Below, one piece after another: positions 39,480 to 52,899 of a DNA stretch of 64,000 nt. A program made the position numbers and the translations under genes. Below the pieces are notes generated by a model. It was not told the DNA's origin. It searched no databases and was given only the letters and a program-made list of their open reading frames with translations. The stretch's first letter is position 1. Each line of letters opens with the position of its first letter. Source of the DNA: Puffinus mauretanicus (Eukaryota; Chordata; Aves; Procellariiformes; Procellariidae); assembly GCA_023333565.1 (NCBI GenBank), contig JAJKFH010002370.1, positions 522,162-586,161 of the forward strand, given 5' to 3'.

Positions 39480-42400
39480 ATATATGGTTTATGCCAGCAT
39501 CAGCCTGATGCTGCAGCTGAAACTAGCAAACTTGCTCACTCATCCCGTGCTTGCACCATCCCTCACGTTTATGCTGCCCTTTGAGTAGCTGTATGGTGAA
39601 ATGGAGCAGGAATTCATCTGAATAATGAATTTAACTGGCATCCCCGCCCCAAATTAAACCTCCCTTTAGCTGAATCCATGCCCACATTGGCCAAAAATAC
39701 ACTATGTGAAAGAAAACTACCTGGCTCAAAAGAAAGCTGATGGACCAGCTACTATCAATATCTGGGAGAGTTCTGTGGTTCAGATACCAGGGGTGTGTTT
39801 GTGGAGCCATGTGTCATATTTTAGCCTCAGTTTCCCATCTGAGGCTAACTGGCTCTGTAGTAATGATGGCTGCTATAAGCCTGGGCAGCCCCTGCACCTG
39901 AACCCAAATCTTGGAGGTTTTGGGTTTTTTTTAATTGTTTTGTCACTCAATAGCTAAGGTGGCTGAGGATTTCCTCTGCTCCTCCTTTCTCAAACAGCCA
40001 CCATAAAGTTCCTTTCCAGGGCTGGTGATGGCTGACTTCTAGCCTTCCACATTAAAAAAAAAATTAAAAATAAAGACATCTTATCTGGCTTCATCCAGCC
40101 TTCAACCATCAGAATAAATGGTGCTCTTTTACTTCTTGACTGAGTCCATTTAAAAGTAGCAGCCAAAAGTATGCCGTGAAAAGGATGCAAAATGAGAATT
40201 TTGCTGGAAGAGAAATGGAGAATTTCAGTTTTTCCAGACAGCCATGGGAAAGAAACTTCCATCAAAATGTTTTTGCTGCCCTAGGAAACACTCACTCCTC
40301 CACCCCCCAGAGAAATGGATAGTACATGGAATCCTGCAAGGGGCACTCAGCTGGAAAGGGAAAAGCTTAATGTCGACAAGTGATGATGATCCATTACTAG
40401 GGTGAGTCCGGGGGATGGAAGAGATAGATTAAGCCCCATAGGAATATACATTAACTTGAAAAGGGCATGACTGTTGCCAAGCCAGCTGCTGAAGGCTAGG
40501 GATGCAGACTCTGTGTGGAGGGGTTGTTTAATGGAAACTTCAGCATTTTACTCTTGCTGGCAGTATATACGGATGTTTCTAACAAGTGTGTAAAGCTGAA
40601 ATTCAGTCAGCAGGGCTCAGAATTCGACTCTTGGAGGTTGCTGCATCCTCTGAAACTGGAGTCTGGCAAAGTATACTGGTTGCAATCTCCTTTGGGGCAA
40701 ATGCCATTCATTGGTGACTTTTGGAACTAATTTTAAAACTAAAGGCAAGTAAGGCCTTTTTCTACATGTAAGTTAAATAAGCTTCACTTTTATGCCCCTG
40801 ACAGTGCTTCTATGATGTCTTTTCTGGCAGAGATAGTGAGCCTGACCCTTCCTCTCACTTTGAGACAGGGAGACAACACATATCCTGGTGCTTACAGAGG
40901 CTGCCACCCAGGCTAAGGACATCGCTGAAGGACATACCTCAATTCTACCTAGAGATCCTTGTGACAGCAATTCAGCAGTGAAGGCTCGGAGGGGGAAAGT
41001 CTATCAGCTTGTGCTGACACCCTCATCAGCATTGTCCCCCAGTATATATGGGCTCCCATGAAGCTTTGTTTAGGAGTTGCCACTTGTGTCCTTTTTAAAA
41101 CACTCTTCCTACAGCTTCACTCCGTCTCTTTTTAGAGTCCTCAGATCAATCATTCATACAGAACTAAATCTGCTGTTATACTCTCTGGTATTGAATTATC
41201 CATACAGGCTGTTATCTTTACTTTGCTTCTTTCACCTTTTTCTGGAAGCCTAAAAAGGCTGTTCTATGGTCCAGGCTCACTCAGGCCCTGCACATTTCAT
41301 AGCTGTATGCTTTCCTTCAAGGATACCCAAGAATAGCACTGCCCACTGGCTAAGGCAAAACACTCCAGGTGAGTCTTTGCTTGTTTGTTTTCTCTCTCAT
41401 TCTTCTTTGCAGCTTGTATTCTTTAGGACTTATCACCCAGTTAAAAAAAAAAAAAAATCAAATTATGTAACTCATCGTATTTGCTAATCACCTTATGTTC
41501 AGATTTGGAAAGTGCCAAAGCACCAAAATTTATCAAACTGAAAATTGAAAAGCACATGCTGGCAGAATTGGCGGATGCACATGCCTGCCTTGCAAGCAAG
41601 CATGCCAAATGCTTTGCTGTTCAGCCAAGTCACTTTTCAGACATCTTTTTCAGTGCTCTGAGAGATACTCAGTTTCTTTTCTTCTGCTTTTACATCAGTA
41701 ACAGGTTCTTTACAGACATCAGATTCTGCAGCCTAATAGGGAAAACTCAGGTAATAAAGGTGGCTGCGTCACTGTTTTTGTGGAGTGAACAAATTGTTGC
41801 AAATGTGCCTTAATCAGAGTCAAAATATTTCTTGTATGAAAATCAGGTGTGGTAGGAAAACGAAAGTTCAGGAAGACAACTTGGGGTATCCACCCAAAGG
41901 AGGCCCTGGAGAGAGAGAAGCACATCGATTTAAATATCAATACTCACTTACACTAATTACCCTTTTTCTAAAAATTATCTTTCTAATGGAGAGCTGATCT
42001 GAAGACAAAAATGGGTCTTGATTGGTTTGCCTTAACTTTGGAAGGATGAAGCAGTTTTTCCACAAAGCAAAGCAAAGAAGTCACACTGGAGTTATAGCAG
42101 GCTAACTTCTGTCAGGTCAGTAAATATTCCGCAAACTTACGCCAATTTAAGGTCTGCAGTCTCTCACTTCAGGCTCTGTGGGACAAATTCTTCCCTCAGG
42201 CATTCTGACACTTGTTCTAGCTGGGAGATTGATGTGTTCAAGCCAAGATGGAATTTGGCTCACAGAAATTTAGAGTTGGGATATTTCTATTGTCAGTTTA
42301 AACTGTGTTTTTCTTGTTGCCTTGTCCCAACCCTTCAGATCTTAGAGAGGGTTCTTGCCTATGGAATGGAGTTCTATGCAATGATTCCAGCTTTTCAGAC

Positions 42401-45400
42401 CACGCCTCTGTCTCTCTGCACTCCCAATGTCCAGCAAGAAGATCCAGCTCTTCTCGAAAGTCTATCTGCACAGCACTTATTTCCCATCAGAATTTTGATC
42501 AGTGGTCTGTTTCCTTTCCTCATTACACAGACTTTGAAAAAAACACTATCTAATGATGGTGTTCTTTATCAGAAAGTAGCAAAATGAAAAGTATCACTCC
42601 AGGGTTTTCCAACCAATGACATTTTTCTTCCTCTAGAAATCCCTGCAGCTAAATTCCCATGGGAACAGGTGTCTGATCTGCTTACTGGCAGCTACATTTT
42701 AAAACTGCCTTCCACACCATCAGAGATACAGTTGGCACGCATTCTGCAGAACTGATGCACCTGCCAGCTGATCTACCAAAGATAAAGATTTATCTCTGCT
42801 CACTCTGTAGATCAACCAGCCAGTGTCCCCTAAATGCACCATAATCTTGTGGCACAGAGAGATACACATTCCTGCCTTCCAGTCCCCTACACAGCTTTGC
42901 CAGGGCTTCATATTCCTGACCTGTCTCATCCCCTGTTAAGTTTCCTGCTGAGAGGATGTTATTTGTGCTGGAGCAGACGAGGGATGGACACAGGGGGAAA
43001 TGATGACAAGACTTATAAAAAAAAGCAAAGATAAACCAATCCCCAAAGCTTCAGCTCTTGCATCCATTTCAAATTCAGTTGTAACAGCCAGTGAAGGAGC
43101 AGTTCTCTCAGGCATGCTATAGATCTTGCAGCTATCCAAACTACTGGAGATAATTCTTTCCACAGCGGACTCTTCCATCTCTCACTAGGTCAAAAGGAGC
43201 CTCCTGTGTCCCTTGCAGCAGTTCTCTGCTAGCAGAGGCAACCGTGGTCTACAGCCTCTGACCTCAAACTCATTTAGCTCCAGTTTAACAGTGGTTAGGC
43301 TAGCTCTTCTCTCCATCCCTTCTAGTTCCTCTTTCCTGACCAGTATGTATACACTACTGCAGATCAGGTTTCCCCAGCACAACATACAGTGGCTGCTTTT
43401 CTGTCTCTCCTGGAAGTCTCTCTCCTGTTATGCTCTAATAATTCAGTCACTGTTATGACAGATTCAGCATAGCAGTGACTTGGTCATCCTACAGTTGTTA
43501 CAATATTAAGGTTTGACTAATTTAGCAATACATTCCATTCATCAAGAGTAGCTGGCCTCTTTTCTATGGGATTTCTGTGTGCATCAATCCTCTCAGCATT
43601 TTTTACAGAAGACAGGATTACTCAGAATCACATTTTCTCCTAACTCATCCATGGCCTGGAAGGAGAGGAATTGCATTTTAATTAAAAGAGACACCAATGA
43701 GTTCTGTTGTTTCTCTCTAAAACAAACTGGATAAGAAGTAGGTTATAATCTGGCATAACAAAGATTTGAAAGAAATCCCATTTCTAAGAGAAACCTGCAA
43801 AGTAACATTCTCCTAAAACCTGTCCATTCCTAAAGCCCCAGTATCTAGTCTGAGAGAGCGCATTCTTTTTTTCTTTTTTAACAGATGGCAGCTAATGGGC
43901 TCATTCTGGGGAAGCGAAGGGACAGGCTTCTCATGGTAAATGCGCAGACCTGCATCTTCTTTTATTCCTTTGTCAAAGGATCTTCCCTAGATTTCTTCTG
44001 TGTCTCTTGGAAAGGGTCTTCCACAGGGACAGAACTGAGGAAGCAGATAGAAAAGCATTCCCTGGAGCTTCATGAGTAGAAATTCCAGAAAGCAAAGAGC
44101 CAAAGTTTTTACCATGACAATATTCTCTGGCCCCTGAGGAGCATGAAATAGCAGCCCTTCATACCCGTCTAAAAACACCCAGCCTGCAAGTGAGCTCTAG
44201 GCACAGCACACGAGCACAGGATCACTGATTTGCAAGATCACTGGTGTGCAAGGCCCCAGGTCCTTGTTCTAAGTTTTGCCATCAGTCCTTAAGCATCTGA
44301 TCACTACTTCCTGGTCTGTTTAAGTGTGGCAAGACCTATGACTTGACCTCACAATGTAGTGCTGATCTCACATGAGCTTCTGTCACCCTGTACTGCAGTT
44401 ACTAATGATTCAGAGCCAATGTCACTGGGCAGCTACTCTTTATAACAGTTTTGAAGTTTGCAGCTTCTATAAACAAGCAAGCAAGCAAGCATCTATTTCT
44501 GCACTCCAAGAGGTGAGACCAAGTGTCACTATAAAGAAAAAAAGATAGACTTTTCCTGAGGAGAAACCATAAGCCAAAAAAACCCCAAAAGCAAAAACAA
44601 AAAAATCCTTTTCTTGAAGGTCTTGAGTTATCTTGTTCCCAGTGAAAGCCCATATTTGCTTTGAAATTGAATGGCACTCGCTCTGCATGTCTATAGTTAT
44701 GTCACATTTTGAGCCACAGCTACGCTCTCTGAAGAGGACACTTGCATAATTTAAAACATAGCCAGGCCTTTGTTGCCTCATCCTCTAGGCAGGAACTGCA
44801 ATCTGTTCCTCTTCCTAGATGAAGCAACATCCTGCCAGGAGTTCTCAGGAGCCTGTGATGAATGAGCCACAGTTCAGTGATGAGAACACCACACTTGATG
44901 CTATTCAAGCTATTCCAGTGACTCATCACAGTATCTTAAGTGATCCCTTCTCCTTGTAAAATGGATAAAATGGTGTTTATCCATTCCTATAATGCCCTGT
45001 GAGATCTACGTTGATAAAGAATTAAAAGGAACTTGTAGTTTATTATTGTAGGACAACTAAACAATGACTAGGACTTCAGTGAGACAGGCTACTGGTAGTG
45101 ATGCATGGTTTTAGGGCTCTGTTTGAGCAGTGCTTATGGAGAAGAAAAGATGTGGAGGACAACACATGAGAACTAATGAGAACAATACAGGGGATGGGAG
45201 GGGAGAGAGAACCAACACAAATTGGGGTTTGCTGGGCATAGTAATTTCCTTTTTCAGATGTATTCTTCCTGAGTAGTTCTTTACTTGCCTCAAGACACAG
45301 TTATACAATCAGCCTAATTTCCAAAGGTTTTCTAAAGGGTGGAGTTAGGAGTGAAACTTCGTAAAACTAATGCAGGCTGATAGCTTTGGGTAATGAAGTG

Positions 45401-48400
45401 ATAAACAGAGTCTATTACGGAGGTACTACTGGTACTGCTTTGCTGATAGACAAGGACTACATAGCTATAGATTTTCTAGGAGTGGATTCAGATTTTTTTC
45501 TTCTTTTCTTGAGTCTTTTTCAACTTTCATTCCTTGCTAAAATCTTGTTATTTTCACATTTCCAGCAGACATCCACTGTACTAACGTCAAGACATTCTTC
45601 AAAGAGGCCACCAGGATCAACTATGGGCCTGGCCTGATTTCTGTAAGTGTTTGCTGATTACAGCTGCCTTTGTCTTTAGTGTGTAGTGAAGCCTCTGCAA
45701 GCTAGATGCCTTTTGGGCTGTACTGCATCTTGACCCTGTAAATGGAATATTATCAACTGGGCCCTGTGGCATTAGTGGATATGACACCTTTTTCTATGTA
45801 TTTTTATCGCATTGCTTTGTAGGACAGTTTGTGGCGGTTTGAGGTTTGCTGAAAGATACCTGATTTCACAAGCAGAAAGGCCTTAGGTTTTATCTGTCAT
45901 TCCTTGCTTTGTTTTACTTGTGATTATCCTGATAAAACAAAATGAAATTTCTCTTGCAACGAGCCAGAAAGGGAATTGTAGCTTTAGCAATAGATTTCTG
46001 CTATCAGGGGAGATCTGGACATCCAACTGGTGATGCTGTGCGATGAAGCTACTGCTTTTTCCATTTGAGAGCTAATGGCTTCAATTTCCAGCAATCCAGC
46101 TGTCCCTGTAAATACTGATTATATCTTGGCTGTAATGTAATGAGACGCTTAGCTATAGCAATTCTTGTCACCACAACTAAACTTATCCTTAGATTAGCAG
46201 CTGGAAATGAAATTTCAAAACTACATTCTCAGGGCCTGTGAGGGTTTTGCTGTCTTCCTTTAAAGCACAGGTATAGATTGGGCATATTCCGTATTGCCAT
46301 CACAAGGTAAAATTTTAATTTCCCAGAAGCAGTATAAGCAACTGGTAGTTGTATTGTTTTACTGACTCTAAGAGTAGGTGCTTCTTGCTAACAGCAAAAT
46401 GTAAGCAATCACACTCTGAATTGGAGTGACTCAACAGGATTATACTGATAAAAAAAAAGCACTCAATTTATCAGTTCATTTGCATATACATCAAGAAGTT
46501 AGTTATGACACTGCTCTTTAAGTACAGGACAGGAGCTACCTGTCAGGATAGGATCAGAGAGATGCATTTTAGACAATTTTTTCCACAGGAACAAGGAATG
46601 ATCTTTGCCCACTTTATTTTTCTGTTATTCAAGTGATGGCCATCGTGTTTAGATGTTGGAGGTTGGAAAGGACAGAAAGACAGAGATCTTCATTCTCAGT
46701 GTTACCACTAACTTGCCATCTGGCCTTGGGAAAATCAGTAGACTTGACTGGGTGGAAAAATATAACCTCCAGAAAAAGGGAAATACAAAACTGAAATATT
46801 GCTGCTAAATCTGAACCAGTATGTTTGGGAATGCCATAGCTGCACTTTCTAGGAGTTGTGATTTGTGACCCCATCCTTGTCACCTTGTCAACAGTGCAGG
46901 CTCATGCTGCAGTACAGTTCTGATATCAAACTGCAATCTGCACTTGACTAACAAGAGGCAGAGCTTCACAGAGGGGTCATGGAAGATGAAATCCCTGGTT
47001 GATGCCTAGAGGAGAAGGGGGCCATCTATTTTTGTGGTATGTTGTTTTTCAGCCAAATGTCTTCCAGATTTTCTTTTAATGAAAAGTTTCCCATAAAGAA
47101 CCACATTTTTTGTCAAAATCTGCTTTAGTAGAAAAATGTTCACCAATCCTATTTAATAACCTTATGCTTCATTTTCCCTGTAAAGAGGATGACTGCTCTG
47201 ACAATTGCCCTGAAGAGCAAAGTAATCTGTACAGACCGTCTCCTCCTCCCTCCATTACTTGCTTTAATTCAAAAGCATTTTAACTATTAGCAAAGTTCCA
47301 GCCTCTGTCACTACACTCAATTATTCACAGCAATGGACAGAGACATTGACAGACTGCACAGGCATGAATGCAGTTTAGGGCTGGGGCTCCTGGCACTCTG
47401 GTAATTTATTGCAGCCGATTACGCAGACTAGCAGAAGCTCAGGGACTTTACTTACAATAAATATGCAATGCATAATCTATCACTACCTGAAACATAAACT
47501 GGATAACCCAGTTCCTTAGTCCCAAGGGAACTGAAAGGAGGTGGTTCACTGCATGAGACACATAGGATAATGCCATTTTCTTTAGTTTCTTTGGTGGTGA
47601 TGCATTCATTGCAGAAATACTGTTGCAACATTAGTACAGTTAAACCAAAAAATTAGATCATGAGTGCTTATACAGAACTAGGATACATCTTGAACCTCAG
47701 GCTCTCAGAAAAAAATCCCCACATGCTGTACTGCTATATGTTGAATCTTCCCTGAATAAGAATACTGAACTTACAGATCGCTGGAAGAGATTTGATATGA
47801 ACAAGTAGGACAAGTAATTTAATGCATGGAAAGTTTTTGGCCACATTCAACCTTTCCTGAAAACTCAGTACTGACTTTTATCTCACTGTCCTTTAGACTT
47901 CAGAAATTTTCCTTTTTTTTTTCAACTTTTCATCATTCATTTTCTATGTCAAATGCATCCTATTAGACAAGTGATCTGCTAACTTTCTGGCTGCCGCCCC
48001 ACGCTGCTCACAATGACAAGGCACAAAAGAGAAAACATCTGCTGGGCTTTCACATTTCTGACCTCGCTACCTGTCCCTGACAATGTTGTTGGGATTTTGT
48101 ATTTCTGAAATATCCCACACTAGCCTCCATCAGATGAGAAGACAGTGAGTGCTGCTCTGGCCTTGTTTATATCAAGTATTTTTTATTTGCAACATTATTA
48201 TAATGATTCTGATCTTGTCCATTTGGGGCTGACCTGTGTCACCCATCTTTGCTTTGGCCACCCCACCAACAACTAAAATGTATCAATTTTGATACAGCCT
48301 GAAATGACATCTTCAATCTCTCATCTTTCTCCATCACAAAACCTGGATTCATCACATCTTCATCACAAGCAGGATTCAAATCTGTTCCCATTTCCCTCAC

Positions 48401-51400
48401 ACCCCTTGTTTGTTTACCAAATTTGCTGATTCTTTCACTATACAGCCTCCCCTTGCCTGTCACTCCTTAACAACAAAAGTTTTGTTTAGAGCTAGGCCTA
48501 GTATCCCAAACCCAGTGTCAGCCTTTTAGAAGTTGACCCATCCTATGTGAACATTTTGTAAAAAGTCTATCCTGCGGGAGCTTAAAGAAAAGACTCTTAG
48601 TTTAACAGTATGGCCAGACAGATACTGGTAATTCTCCAACGTTAAATTCATCAAAATACAAGAATTGGCACACTCAGACAAACTTCCTAGGCCATCTATT
48701 TTGTAATGTCTCCAACTACTGAGTGCTTTGGAAGAAAGTGAAAAACATTCCATGGTATAATAATCCTGATGTAAGTCATCTACCAGAAAAAGTATCCTTT
48801 TATCTCTGCTGCCCCTCCTCAGGAAAATACCTGCTGAAATCAAAACTAAAGGTTGCTTGAAGTAAGGAATGAGTAAAATATCTGGCCCAGAGCATTGTGC
48901 ACACAGAGATGTCTGATGCTGAGAGAAAAGTGCACATATGAGCCAAGCAATTTCTTAAGCAGCTCCTGCCAGTGCTGCAGTTTCAAATACCACAGCTTTA
49001 CAGAAACTAAGTGCCCCTTCAGGCAAACAACTTGATCTCCACAGCGAAAGTTTAACTTCCCTTACTATCAAACCAGTGCAAGGCCACAGGTTCCAGGACA
49101 CAGTCAAGTCTCCACATCTGGTCCAAAAGCAGCAAAGCTTGAAGGGCCAAAGAAAAGGAGGTAGCTCTTCTGCCGTTGTGTGAGTGAACACTGAATGATG
49201 TTCACTCCCACCTCACAGAGAATTATCAGCACAGAGAATACCAGAAAAATTAGTAACTGTTAAGTCGCCAGTAGAGCAAGGTTCCTGTAAAAATGCAGAA
49301 TGCTCATACCATCACTAAAGGAGTAATATGTGCTGCAGGGTTGGGTTTTTTTAATTGTTACTAAGTCATCCCTAGATACTAGCCCTGATTAACCTGTAGG
49401 TGTCCTCAATACACTCCATGGGACCACAGAGTTTGCGTTTGCTACCACGATAGAAAGCATGTTTGGAAACACAGGATTCCCTTACATCGTCCTATTCGCC
49501 TAGCAGTTACCGCTTTTCCAGAGATTTTGTGTGGGTGAATTTGAAGGGATTTCTTTATCTTTTATTTTGTCTAAGGTTTCCCAACGTGCAGGATTATATT
49601 ACAGACTCAGCCTGACTTCCACATGTTCAGAGCACGCAGATGTTTTCTATCGTGAGTATTCAGGTCTGCTGCATATGGAAAGCATGGGAAGTCCAACACT
49701 TCCAGACGTCCCAGCTGCCCTTGTTAAGACTTAGCCACCCACTGGAGAACTAATCATTGGATCATGCTGCCTTCCACTTACTGCTACTGGTTTTACCTTT
49801 ATTGTCTTGAGTCTGTCCTTTCATTTAATTTCCCTACTGCTTTATCTTGCTTTTGTCTTGATGACTTGGCTCACACTCCTTTGTGGTTCAGCCACAGAAT
49901 AAAGGGGAGAATTTCTGAAAGACTCTCAGTGATTTAGGTTCAGATTTAGACTCTGTTTTAGCTGTTGGAAACCCTGTTCTAGCTACCCAAACACCAGTTA
50001 TACACGCTGCCCAGAGAAGCAAGAGCTCTCATTTCCTGTAAGGATCTTGTCCTTAAATGTGCATGCTTTGGATACAGGGTATTGAAGATGATCAAAGCTG
50101 TACAAGCAAATGCACAGACCTTGGAAAGCATAACCATTCCCCGACTAAGCCTGACTATATTCAAAGCAATGCTTCTAGGTGTTGTTCCTCATGACTTGGC
50201 CATGCCTTGCTAGCACTTTGCAGCCACCTGAACCACGAGAGACAGCAAATAATGTTGTATGTTAATAGATTCAACAGCCTGCTCCAATACATCTTGAGGA
50301 ATGTTGGAATGCCCTCTTTGTAAGTCGCTCTGCAAAAGGTCAACAAAATCCCAACCATACCTTTACCATAATCCGAGATGCGGAAAAGCAGAGCAATGTT
50401 TGCCTGTCAGAGAGGCTTAAAGAAGGAAAAGCTTTCCATGGTGGATTGAGACCAGCAGCTATGATTTAATAGCTCAGCTCCTCTGACTTATGGTCTTGAG
50501 CTCAGATCAGCCTTGGAAGCAGTTTTCCTTGCAGATGCCTCAGATCAGCAAGGGAAAGACCTCAGTGTGGTAAAGAACAACTGTTCTCCATTGACACCAA
50601 AGAAATTAAAGGGTTTGGTTTCCAGGTAGTGTAGGCTTCAAGGTGATGATTTCCCATTGTGTGTCTGAATCTATAAGGTGCAGTTGCAAACCTCAACCTG
50701 GAGTATGATCCAATCAGTGGGTTTTCCTGAGTAAATGGAAATGTCTTGGCTCCCCTTCAAATCCCCCACAAGTCCTGGAGGCTCCTAACCAGCACTCACT
50801 AGATGAGGTTAGCTGGCACCCTAAGAGTGTGCAGACTATCCTTATAGCTTGTTCTCCCTCCTACGCAAGTGTAGCACTTTGATTTAAGGATCTTCCAAGA
50901 ACCTGAAATACTTGAGGAAAAAACATTTCACCAGATCTAAATTTTGCATGTGTTTGATTTCCCCTGTTTTTCCACTTACGCTGTTTATTAACCAAAGAAG
51001 CTGGTTATGACTTCATCAGTACAGCCACCTGCCTTATCTTGGCCATGTCCATCTCCACCCACCCTCAATTCCTCTCAGTTAGTTCAGAACCTGTTGCAAA
51101 CAGACCTCGATGTGACATGGGCTTCCCTCCCCCTCATTTCCTGCTTTACCTAACTTTGAAACTGTCCATCAGGAAGTGACCCATCTTACAGTCAAGGCAA
51201 GCCTTGCCAATGTGCTTCAGCAGGTCCTTCTCGCTGCAGTCACATCCGTTGAAAACACAGCCCCTGCAGACCAGCTTCCTCTCCAGTGTACATCTGTTGA
51301 CAAACAGTCAGGAAGAAGAGAAAAAAGGAAAAAAGAACAACCTTGCTTTGCGATAGAAAAAATACAAATCCAAAGGCTTGGACTCAAACGTCTTCCCTTT

Positions 51401-51480
51401 CCTGTTTTGGTCAGGGCTCTCAGATCTGTTTTCTCTCAGTGTCTGCTGCTCTGATTGCTACACGTTCTTCCTCCACAGTA
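39480..51480. other. Non-coding region, no supported gene
   Basis: No gene that I can support. The stretch holds small simple repeats, among them an A run near 41441-41457 and (AAGC)4 at 44473-44490. The blocks at about 46080-46330 and 47270-47470 are AT-rich, non-repetitive and stop-dense, which is compatible with conserved regulatory DNA. Frames of up to about 117 codons (for example 42234-42587) show no domain. Confidence 0.55.
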
Positions 51481-51510
51481 TGTTAACCCCCTCACTGCTA
51501 GCTGGAGATC

Positions 51511-52510
51511 AGGAGCGGGGGCGAGGGAGTCCGAGGAGAGAGCATGCGTCTACCTTTCCGTACATACCGATCCCTCGTCACCCTTTTTGTGCCCCCGTGT
51601 CCACCGGTAACACTTGTTGGGCCACCCAGACCCCGCGCTGTGCCAACAGGCGCACGCACACTGCTGCGCGCCTGACAGCGTCCCGCGGGCGGGTGAGGAC
51701 GCTGTCCCTGCTCGTCGCCCCGTCCGGTGTTCACACACCGGGCAGCAGCCAGCCGGCCGCGCCCGCCGGTCCCCGCCGCTGTCTCGCGGGCACGCAGCAC
51801 TGCGCCACCGCGCCCGCCGCCGCCGGGCAGCGCCGGGGAGCCACGGTGTGCAGGGCGGGCTGCGCTACCGCCGGTGACCGCCGGGTGGGAGCAGCGCGCG
51901 GGACCCGCTGGCGAGCGGGCGGCGGCGCCGCGTCTGCTCCGTCTCCGCCGTGTCTGCTCTCGGCCTCCCGCCGCGCCCCCCCCCTCGGGGGCGGCGAGCC
52001 GCGGCCGCGCCTCTTCGCTGGCGGCAGTGAGGCCGGGGCCGCCCGGCGCTGAGGGGTCGGGGTCCCGACAAGGCGAGCGCGTCCCCTCGGGCGGCCGCGG
52101 GCCACGGGATGTCTCCTGCCCGCTGCGGCCGCCTCCACCTGGGGCGGAGATGCGGGGACGGCGGGGAGGGTGCGGCTCCGCCCGGGCCGGCCGCTCCCCA
52201 GTCAGGGCCGCTGCGGGCGCTCGCCCTTGGAGCGGCCGGGCGGGCGTCACGCCGGGGCTGGAGCGGGGTTTTGGCACGGCGTCCCTGAGCCGGCCCCGGG
52301 CGTGCCGGCGGCAGGAGAGCCTGCCCTGCGGGAGCTGCGGGGTGTGCGGGCTGGAAGCGACGAGCGCTGCTCACAGCTGCAGGGCACGGGGCCGCCGCGG
52401 AGGGGAAGGGTACTGGGGAGCATGGGGTGGGCCCTCTCCGGAGGTGCAGCTTTTCCCGAGAGGAAGGGCAGGCACTGGCTGTGAGGGTTGCATCGCCCGC
52501 TGATCTGCCA
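51511..52510. promoter_or_regulatory. CpG island, probable promoter of an unidentified transcript
   Basis: About 1 kb changes abruptly from AT-rich flanks to very GC-rich DNA dense in undepleted CpG, with several GC boxes (GGGGCGG-type). Such islands in birds mark germline-active promoters. The long open frames on both strands (up to about 259 codons) result from GC richness: they overlap each other in most frames and contain only Arg/Ala/Pro/Gly-rich low-complexity sequence. I cannot assign a direction. A - strand transcript would run into the 51-kb AT-rich region and a + strand one towards the retroviral remnant. A possible polyadenylation signal AATAAA lies at 52650-52655 on the + strand just beyond the island. 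Confidence 0.7.
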
Positions 52511-52649
52511 GAGCATCTCAAGTTACCCACTTCGTGCTGTAGTGTGTTTTTACTGAAGGGAGGGGTGTGTGGAGGCAGAGCTCTGGACTGCCGTGAGGTG
52601 CTTCGTGCCATCTCATTTTCTCTACTGAGCTGAATTCTGTACGCAAATT

Positions 52650-52655
52650 AATAAA
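52650..52655 (+). terminator. Possible polyadenylation signal AATAAA
   Basis: AATAAA lies about 140 bases beyond the CpG island in AT-rich sequence. It could end a short + strand transcript from the island, but such hexamers are frequent by chance in AT-rich DNA. Confidence 0.2.
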
Positions 52656-52899
52656 ACCAAGCTCCCATCTCTTGCGTCAGAGAAGCTGGAGACCTTCGTA
52701 AATACTGCAAATGGATTATATAAACTGCTCTAAATTAAAGAAATAGTCTTTGCTTATCATCACATGCATCTTTTTGAGATGGGTTGAAGACTCTGCACTA
52801 AAAGAAACAGCGGCTGTAAGTGTAAAAAAAAATCTCTAAGGAAATTAGCTGTTGGTGTGAATCACTGGCTAGCATGAGATAGAACAGGAGATAGAAAAA

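Noticed and set aside
51498..52503. Long frames of about 224-259 codons on both strands in the CpG island
   Set aside because: They overlap on both strands, are Arg/Ala/Pro/Gly-rich without domains, and follow from the lack of AT-rich stop codons in GC-rich DNA.
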